DNA of 61,389 nt, from the NCBI GenBank assembly GCA_001789965.1, contig MGBA01000012.1, positions 1-61,389 on the forward strand, read 5' to 3'. Every line of letters starts with the position of its first letter. Position 1 is the stretch's first letter. This DNA is from Candidatus Roizmanbacteria bacterium RIFCSPLOWO2_02_FULL_40_13 (GTDB lineage Bacteria > Patescibacteriota > Microgenomatia > UBA1406 > GWC2-37-13). The notes beneath the pieces are model-generated. The model saw only the letters and a list, made by a program, of their open reading frames with translations, did no database searches and had not been told where the DNA came from. This document shows, piece by piece, positions 57,304 to 61,389 of this stretch. A program made the translations under genes and the position numbers.

Positions 57304-57620
57304 AGAAAAGAGTTTACGATAGATAAAACCAGACTGAATCCTAAAGCCCACCAAAAGCTTTCCACCGTAAAACCAGGTACTATTTTTGCCACCAGTAATA
57401 TAAGTAGGGCGTTAATAACAAAAATAAAAAGCCCAAGGCTCAATACTGTGATCGGAATAGTGAGAAGAATCAGTAGTGGTTTCAGGACTGCGTTGACTAT
57501 GCCTAAAATTACTGCAACTATAATCGCAGTAAGAAACCCGTCCACGTTTACTCCAGGGAGAACATATGAAGTGATCCATACCGCAAGTCCATTGACAAGA
57601 GCTCTCATCAGAATTTCCAT
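57282..57620 (-). CDS. Phage-holin-4-superfamily (YvlD-like) membrane protein
   Basis: A 112-residue protein with four membrane helices of the PF04020 type, once named after mycobacteriophage holins but widespread in bacteria as YvlD-like proteins. Conserved parts: LVNGLAVWITSYVLPGVNVD (about 8-27), GIVNAVLKPLLILLTIPITV (about 40-59), FIFVINALLILLVAKIVPGF (about 66-85) and the final WWALGFSLVLSIVNSFL. No phage genes are near, so it is not evidence of a prophage. Promoter TTGATT, 17 bases, TAAGAT, 7 bases, ATG. Confidence 0.9.
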   Translation of the reverse strand: MEILMRALVNGLAVWITSYVLPGVNVDGFLTAIIVAVILGIVNAVLKPLLILLTIPITVLSLGLFIFVINALLILLVAKIVPGFTVESFWWALGFSLVLSIVNSFLQSLSQP

Positions 57621-57627
57621 ACGCTAA

Positions 57628-57656
57628 ATCTTACTTAAGTGCTATTTCAAAATCAA
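57628..57656 (-). promoter_or_regulatory. Promoter of the YvlD-like gene
   Basis: On the minus strand TTGATT (57656-57651), 17-base spacer, TAAGAT (57633-57628), 7 bases, ATG 57620. Its -35 stands back to back with the plus-strand TTGACA at 57660. Confidence 0.7.
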
Positions 57657-57659
57657 GCC

Positions 57660-57686
57660 TTGACAGAATAGTCTTTCTGTTATAAT
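57660..57686 (+). promoter_or_regulatory. Promoter before the nucleotidyltransferase gene, with a short leader frame
   Basis: TTGACA at 57660-57665, 15-base spacer, TATAAT at 57681-57686. An ATG 6 bases downstream (57693) opens a 17-codon frame that ends at 57746, before the real gene at 57779. Its place at the usual leaderless distance makes it a possible leader peptide. Confidence 0.5.
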
Positions 57687-57778
57687 TGCAACATGGACCG
57701 ACAGACAGGTATAAAACCTAATTCTTCCACCGGCCATCTTTCATAAACAATACCAATTTATTGTATTTATCTAAATCA

Positions 57779-58537
57779 ATGAATAAACCATCAACTGCCT
57801 CCATAATTCTTGCGGGAGGCCAAGGAAAAAGACTCAATTCCAAAGAAGTAAACAAGGTGGTATACCCATTTTTGGGTAAGCCTATGATCAAGTACGGAGT
57901 CGATCTTTTCAAACGGGTTTCCTCTCCGGTTATAGTTGTTGTCGGGGCTTTTGCAGAAAGCGTGAAAACAGTATTAAAAGATGAAAATGACGTGCTTTTC
58001 GCCTTTCAAAAAGAACAACTCGGTACGGGACATGCAGTACGAGTTGCGCTAGAAGCATTGGGCAGTCAGCCCGAATTGGTGCTTGTGGGAATGGGAGATC
58101 ATATGATGTATTACAGCAAGAAAACACTTGAAGATTTACTGGCGCTTCATAAAAAAGAATCTGCAGTCGTAACCTTCGTTTCAACCAAGTTGGATGATCC
58201 TGAAGAAGCGGCTTGGGGTCATGTGGAACGTGGCGCAACAGGAGCGGTTGTTGACATTATCGAACACAAGGACGGAAACGAAACGCAAAAAAAGATAAAA
58301 GAGGTAAACGCCGGTTTATATTGCTTTGACTTTAAGTTTTTGAAGACTCATATAAGCTCAATTCAGAAATCACCCGTTACTGGAGAGTATTACCTGACCG
58401 ATATCATCAAAGTAGCATTTACTGATAAACTTCCGGTTGCAGCGCTCATGGTCCCCTTTCAGGAAGTAGGAATCGGTGTTAATCGTGCGGATGAGCTTGA
58501 AAAAAGTCAGGTTTACTACAAAAAAACCCACGAGTGA
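57779..58537 (+). CDS. Sugar-1-phosphate nucleotidyltransferase (GlmU N-terminal domain-like)
   Basis: A 252-residue nucleotidyltransferase. The signature ASIILAGGQGKRLNSKEVNK (about 7-26) holds the G-x-G-x-R-x loop, FLGKPMIKYG follows, then QLGTGHAVRVALEAL (about 79-93, uridine binding), VLVGMGDHMMYYS (about 100-112; metal Asp) and EVNAGLYCFD (about 178-187). This is the pyrophosphorylase half of GlmU; the left-handed beta-helix acetyltransferase half is absent. UDP-GlcNAc or a related UDP-sugar is the likely product. ATG 57779 is preferred to an upstream TTG at 57761. A 17-codon open frame precedes it. Confidence 0.85.
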   Translation: MNKPSTASIILAGGQGKRLNSKEVNKVVYPFLGKPMIKYGVDLFKRVSSPVIVVVGAFAESVKTVLKDENDVLFAFQKEQLGTGHAVRVALEALGSQPELVLVGMGDHMMYYSKKTLEDLLALHKKESAVVTFVSTKLDDPEEAAWGHVERGATGAVVDIIEHKDGNETQKKIKEVNAGLYCFDFKFLKTHISSIQKSPVTGEYYLTDIIKVAFTDKLPVAALMVPFQEVGIGVNRADELEKSQVYYKKTHE

Positions 58538-58551
58538 GCTTAAAATCTCTT

Positions 58552-59211
58552 TTAATCCCGATGAAGGGAAAATGAAAGAGATAATTCAAGACCTGTAAAA
58601 ACCATGCTTAAAGCTGGGTCTTCCACTGCAGGCCCTCGAGATCCAATAGGAACACCCCATTTCTCAATTTTTTCCCTCTCCTCAGGATTGGTGCAGGCTG
58701 CTAGTCGTTCCGCTTCGGTTTCTGCCGCTTCCGCTGAGGCTTCGAGATTTCCAGCATACAGATCCCTCTCTACAAGAATAAGATGTTTTTTATATCTTTC
58801 TATTTCTTCTAAAGTTGCAGGAAACGGTTCCGGCTCAATATCCTCCACCATATCAACCCGTTGAGCGGGAGCTCCTGCAAATGTTGTCTGATCGGGATTT
58901 TCGTAAAAATAAAAGCTCTGCCTTCTGGTCATCACGCGGTCGGAACCTTCTTCCCGATGTGCTTGACGGACTCTGACGATCTTAGTTGCAAAATGCCTTG
59001 AAGGAACAGGCATAGTCTCTTTTACCACGCTAACCGCATACCTGAGGTTAACTTCAGTATAAAGAAGAGGATCTACGCCAAAAGGAGTACGACCTTCATA
59101 TAGAGGCACACCGGATCGTTCAATGAGCATATCAATACCGCTACTACAGATAAGAAGCGTGTGTTGCGAGGGTTCCTGAGCTGGATGTCTTCTTCCTTCT
59201 GGTATTGGCAT
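58552..59211 (-). CDS. Uncharacterised soluble protein
   Basis: A 219-residue soluble protein beginning MPIPEGRRHPAQEPSQH. The first 115 residues are beta-rich with LLICSSGIDMLIERSGVPLY and VNLRYAVSVVKETMPVPSRH, and the rest is helical and acidic with a LVERDLYAGNLEASAEAAET run (about 143-162). No membrane helix or catalytic motif is seen, and the family is not recognised. The promoter TTGATA, 17 bases, TATTAT lies 11 bases before ATG 59211, which is preferred to a TTG at 59220. Confidence 0.6.
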   Translation of the reverse strand: MPIPEGRRHPAQEPSQHTLLICSSGIDMLIERSGVPLYEGRTPFGVDPLLYTEVNLRYAVSVVKETMPVPSRHFATKIVRVRQAHREEGSDRVMTRRQSFYFYENPDQTTFAGAPAQRVDMVEDIEPEPFPATLEEIERYKKHLILVERDLYAGNLEASAEAAETEAERLAACTNPEEREKIEKWGVPIGSRGPAVEDPALSMVFTGLELSLSFSLHRD

Positions 59212-59222
59212 AGAAAACAATC

Positions 59223-59251
59223 ATAATAGCAGTTTTAACGCCACTTATCAA
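59223..59251 (-). promoter_or_regulatory. Promoter of the 219-residue gene
   Basis: On the minus strand TTGATA (59251-59246), 17-base spacer, TATTAT (59228-59223), 11 bases, ATG 59211. Confidence 0.6.
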
Positions 59252-59282
59252 GCTAACCCAGATGGTATAATAATACTCTGAA

Positions 59283-59354
59283 GCGGGATTAGTTCAGTGG
59301 TAGAATGTCTGTTTTCCAAACAGAAGGTCAGGGGTTCGAATCCCCTATCCCGCT
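59283..59354 (+). tRNA. tRNA-Gly(UCC)
   Basis: A 72-base tRNA. Acceptor GCGGGAT pairs with ATCCCGC, discriminator T; D-arm TAGTTCAGTGGTAGAA; anticodon stem TCTGT/ACAGA around loop TTTCCAA with anticodon TCC; T-arm AGGGGTTCGAATCCCCT. No CCA is encoded. Its last 18 bases are duplicated at 59453-59470. Confidence 0.95.
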
Positions 59355-59470
59355 CTGGATTCGACAAGCTCACCATTCGCGTGGGATTGTTGAATCCAAA
59401 AAGGAAAAATACGAAGGGGGGATGAGAAGTTTACCCTGAGTAAAGTCGAAGGGAATCCCCTATCCCGCTC
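59338..59470. repeat. Direct repeat of the tRNA-Gly 3' end bracketing a 97-base insert
   Basis: GAATCCCCTATCCCGCTC at 59338-59355 (the end of tRNA-Gly) recurs exactly at 59453-59470, 115 bases later. The segment between holds a palindrome GGATTCGACAA / TTGTTGAATCC (59358-59398) and CCCTGAGTAAAGTCGAAGGG (59434-59453). The design is that of att sites at a tRNA gene, here with only a tiny insert left. Confidence 0.65.
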
Positions 59471-59561
59471 CAAATGACAATGGTATAACGTTTTCGGCAG
59501 TCCTCCTCTAGAAATTAAAATTTTCCCAAGCTCGAGGCATATTTTTTGATATAGTCTAAGT

Positions 59562-59909
59562 ATGAGCAAGCATGTAATTCATAAGCCTCAGCAAGAGAGT
59601 TTTAGCAAAGTTGGAGAAAAAGGTTTTATATTTCCGATTGATAAACTAACAAAGAAAACGGAATTTGTATTTATCGAAACGGATGAGGGGCACCAAACCT
59701 CTATTATTGAAAAGGAATGTGATTTTAGTTACTACATTCTCTCCGGAAAAGGATACTTTCTAATTAATGAAGAAAGAGAAGATTGCTCTGAAGGAGATTT
59801 GGTAGTTGTTCCTGCTGGCACGAAGTTTACCTACAAAGGCAAATTTAAGATGCTGCTAAATGTCACGCCGCCTTTCTTTCCCGAGCAAGAAGAAACTCTT
59901 AATCCCTAA
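59562..59909 (+). CDS. Single-domain cupin protein
   Basis: A 115-residue cupin. The conserved double motif is YYILSGKGYFLINEEREDCS (about 65-84), with EGDLVVVPAGTKFTYKGKFK (about 86-105). The usual metal His residues of motif 1 are replaced (FSYYILSGKG), so metal binding is uncertain. Small cupins act as isomerases, sugar epimerases or sensors; none of these can be chosen here. TATAGT at 59550-59555 ends 6 bases before the ATG. No partner gene is adjacent. Confidence 0.8.
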   Translation: MSKHVIHKPQQESFSKVGEKGFIFPIDKLTKKTEFVFIETDEGHQTSIIEKECDFSYYILSGKGYFLINEEREDCSEGDLVVVPAGTKFTYKGKFKMLLNVTPPFFPEQEETLNP

Positions 59910-59930
59910 ATAGTTTTTTCAGACTCTGGC

Positions 59931-59959
59931 TTGACAAATTTGGCTCTTCTTATTATGGT
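59931..59959 (+). promoter_or_regulatory. Promoter of the GT39 gene
   Basis: TTGACA at 59931-59936, 17-base spacer, TATGGT at 59954-59959, 10 bases, ATG at 59970. Confidence 0.6.
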
Positions 59960-59969
59960 ATAGGGGTTT

Positions 59970-61328
59970 ATGACAAAGCTTCAGGTATCTTGGAAAATTC
60001 TTGCGATTGTTTTTCTTCTTGCATTTACATTCAGACTTATTTCAATAGATCAGTCGCTATGGCTTGATGAGGCGACCACTGCAAGAGCAGTTTCTACACA
60101 CTCATTTAGTGAGATTGTCACTAAATTTTCTCCTCATGATTTTCATCCTCCTCTTTACTATCTGACGTTGAAAGTGTGGACCGCAATAGTGGGAGTTTCC
60201 GAGCCAGCATTACGTTTTCCCTCAGTTGTTTTTTCCCTCTTAACAGGTTGGGTTGTCTACTTAATCGGCAAAGAATTAAAAAACAAAAAAACCGGTCTTT
60301 ACGCTGCTATATTTTTCCTTTTTAATCCACTGATTGTTTACTATTCCCAAGAAGCACGGATGTATATGATGGTGACGTTTCTCCTTACTTCATTGTTGTA
60401 TTATCTTCTCCGATGCTCAAATCCCAAAAACAAAATAAAAAAGAAAGACATGGTGCTCGTTAACATCCTTATGGTGTTGAGCATGCTGACTTTTTATGGA
60501 TCGGCTTTCTTTATACTCGCGTTCTATATATTCACGTGGCGGAAAAAGGCGACTTTCCAACAAGTTTCGGTTTACCTTCCCGGTTTCATCATAGGCTTAC
60601 TTTTGGTCGAGCCGCTTCTTACCGTACAGCTTCTCAATGCGCAGGAGACCTTAAAAATAGTGCCAAATTGGGCATCGGTTTTGGGAAAGGCAAATCTTAA
60701 AAATCTTCTTTTAATTCCGGTGAAATTCAGCATGGGAAGAATCACATTCGAGCCAAAGCCCTTATATTACACCGTAGCGTTTTTCTGGGTAGGATTCCTT
60801 TTTTATGTGGCAGCGAGAAAAGCACGTCAATATAAGTTTCTTTCTACACTTTTTGTTCTTTCCATTTTTTTGGGTTTCTTATTTTCATTTTTTCGACCAC
60901 TACTGCAATATTTCCGGTTTATTTATCTAGTTCCAATTTTTTGCCTTCTTCTGGCGCTTGGGTCGCAGACCAAAGCTCAACGGGTACGGATCCTCTTAGG
61001 ATTTTTCTTTTTTTCTTGCGTCTATCTTTTTAATCCTGCGTTTCACAGAGAAGACTGGAAAGGTCTTCGAACTTCTCTTACTATGGTTTCAAAAGTATAT
61101 AGCGTCCCCACTGCGAATGACCCAATTTTGTATTACAAGCACGATATTGAAATCAAAGATATTCGAAGCATCACTCAAGGATCTGAGGACAGTTTAATCA
61201 TTGTTCCATACGCAGCAGAAATCTACGGTTTTGATTATGTGAAGGCTCTGAAGACAAAAGGATATTTTAGGATTCAAGTGATGTCATTCAGAGGACTCCA
61301 ACTGGAACAGTGGAGAAAGTCATACTAG
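59970..61328 (+). CDS. GT39/PMT-like GT-C membrane glycosyltransferase
   Basis: A 452-residue protein with about ten membrane helices. The acidic loop after helix 1 is ISIDQSLWLDEATTARAVST (about 25-44), the SLWLDEA pattern of ArnT/GT39 proteins, and a second loop has PHDFHPPLYYLTLKVW (about 52-67). PLIVYYSQEARMYMMV (about 115-130) is another family block. Enzymes of this class use polyprenyl-phosphate sugars outside the membrane. The stop overlaps a convergent frame at the window edge by two bases. Function in the same glycan pathway as the nearby GT2 and GalE is likely but not shown. Confidence 0.83.
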   Translation: MTKLQVSWKILAIVFLLAFTFRLISIDQSLWLDEATTARAVSTHSFSEIVTKFSPHDFHPPLYYLTLKVWTAIVGVSEPALRFPSVVFSLLTGWVVYLIGKELKNKKTGLYAAIFFLFNPLIVYYSQEARMYMMVTFLLTSLLYYLLRCSNPKNKIKKKDMVLVNILMVLSMLTFYGSAFFILAFYIFTWRKKATFQQVSVYLPGFIIGLLLVEPLLTVQLLNAQETLKIVPNWASVLGKANLKNLLLIPVKFSMGRITFEPKPLYYTVAFFWVGFLFYVAARKARQYKFLSTLFVLSIFLGFLFSFFRPLLQYFRFIYLVPIFCLLLALGSQTKAQRVRILLGFFFFSCVYLFNPAFHREDWKGLRTSLTMVSKVYSVPTANDPILYYKHDIEIKDIRSITQGSEDSLIIVPYAAEIYGFDYVKALKTKGYFRIQVMSFRGLQLEQWRKSY

Positions 61329-61389
61329 AACGCTTTTATTATTCCCCACAGATTTCTCAAGCGTTCTACAAAAATCGCAGGAAGATTAA
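61325..61389 (-). CDS. C-terminal fragment of a minus-strand gene at the window edge
   Basis: On the minus strand a frame stays open from the window end to a TAG at 61327-61325, reading NLPAIFVERLRNLWGIIKAF. The hydrophobic and basic tail and the 2-base overlap with the plus-strand stop match the dense convergent ends seen elsewhere here. Too short to name. Confidence 0.35.
   Translation of the reverse strand, partial: NLPAIFVERLRNLWGIIKAF

Noticed and set aside
57282-57620. Prophage marker (holin)
   Set aside because: The gene belongs to the YvlD-like group that is common on bacterial chromosomes, and no phage structural gene lies around it.

Overview
The window looks like a chromosome segment of a Candidate Phyla Radiation (Patescibacteria) bacterium, most likely of the Microgenomates group. 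This is an inference from the gene mix: a CofE-like ligase without other F420 genes, YebC, a DUF11 surface protein with a PxTGPE tail, a FemAB-like transferase, a membrane-fused Mur ligase, many GT-C and GT4 sugar transferases, a single Xer recombinase and many proteins of unknown family. No rRNA or species marker is present, so the lineage below phylum level is open. The DNA is AT-leaning and tightly packed, with convergent genes overlapping by 4-22 bases.

Layout. 0-5.9 kb: slipin, secreted helical protein, CofE-like ligase, a 773-residue unknown and a YtxH-like protein. 5.9-12.9 kb (minus): an envelope operon of GT2, GT4, a giant GT-C enzyme and a VirD4/HerA-like ATPase, preceded by a folded-RNA candidate. 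13.1-14.7 kb: a strikingly GC-rich SAP-membrane gene, foreign to its surroundings. 14.7-33 kb: surface protein, RNA methylase, HAD enzymes, PAP2 phosphatase, tRNA-Leu(CAA), PepA, CBS protein, GT39, GT4, Lgt-like, DksA-like, Kef antiporter, LytR_C-like, TPR and YebC genes. 33.1-34.2 kb: a 1.1 kb gene-free tract of diverged palindromic repeats. 34.2-37.2 kb: a tandem hot-dog protein and a 657-residue unknown. 37.2-46 kb: an envelope block (ABC exporter, FemAB, DegT, Mur ligase, hydrolase, DsbA-like), YibE/F and ZIP transporters, tRNA-Ser(GGA). 46-48 kb: GIY-YIG, folK-folP and a tRNA-Leu locus that appears to be one tRNA nested inside a broken one. 48-61 kb: multi-HTH proteins, PQQ-type dehydrogenase, S9-like hydrolase, Xer recombinase, DUF2079 and GT2/GalE/nucleotidyltransferase sugar genes, tRNA-Gly with a duplicated 3' end, cupin and GT39.

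How it works together. A large share of the genes build the cell envelope: sugar nucleotides (GalE, nucleotidyltransferase), lipid-linked sugars and GT-C transferases, peptidoglycan (Mur ligase, FemAB, PAP2) and secreted folding or surface proteins.

Two global patterns stand out. First, about thirty genes have a sigma70-type -10 box only 5-11 bases before the start codon, which predicts near-leaderless mRNAs and was used to correct many starts. Second, three families of short palindromic repeats (CTGAG..GTCGAA type, heptad hairpins, and the 33 kb array) shape the intergenic space, especially next to tRNA genes.
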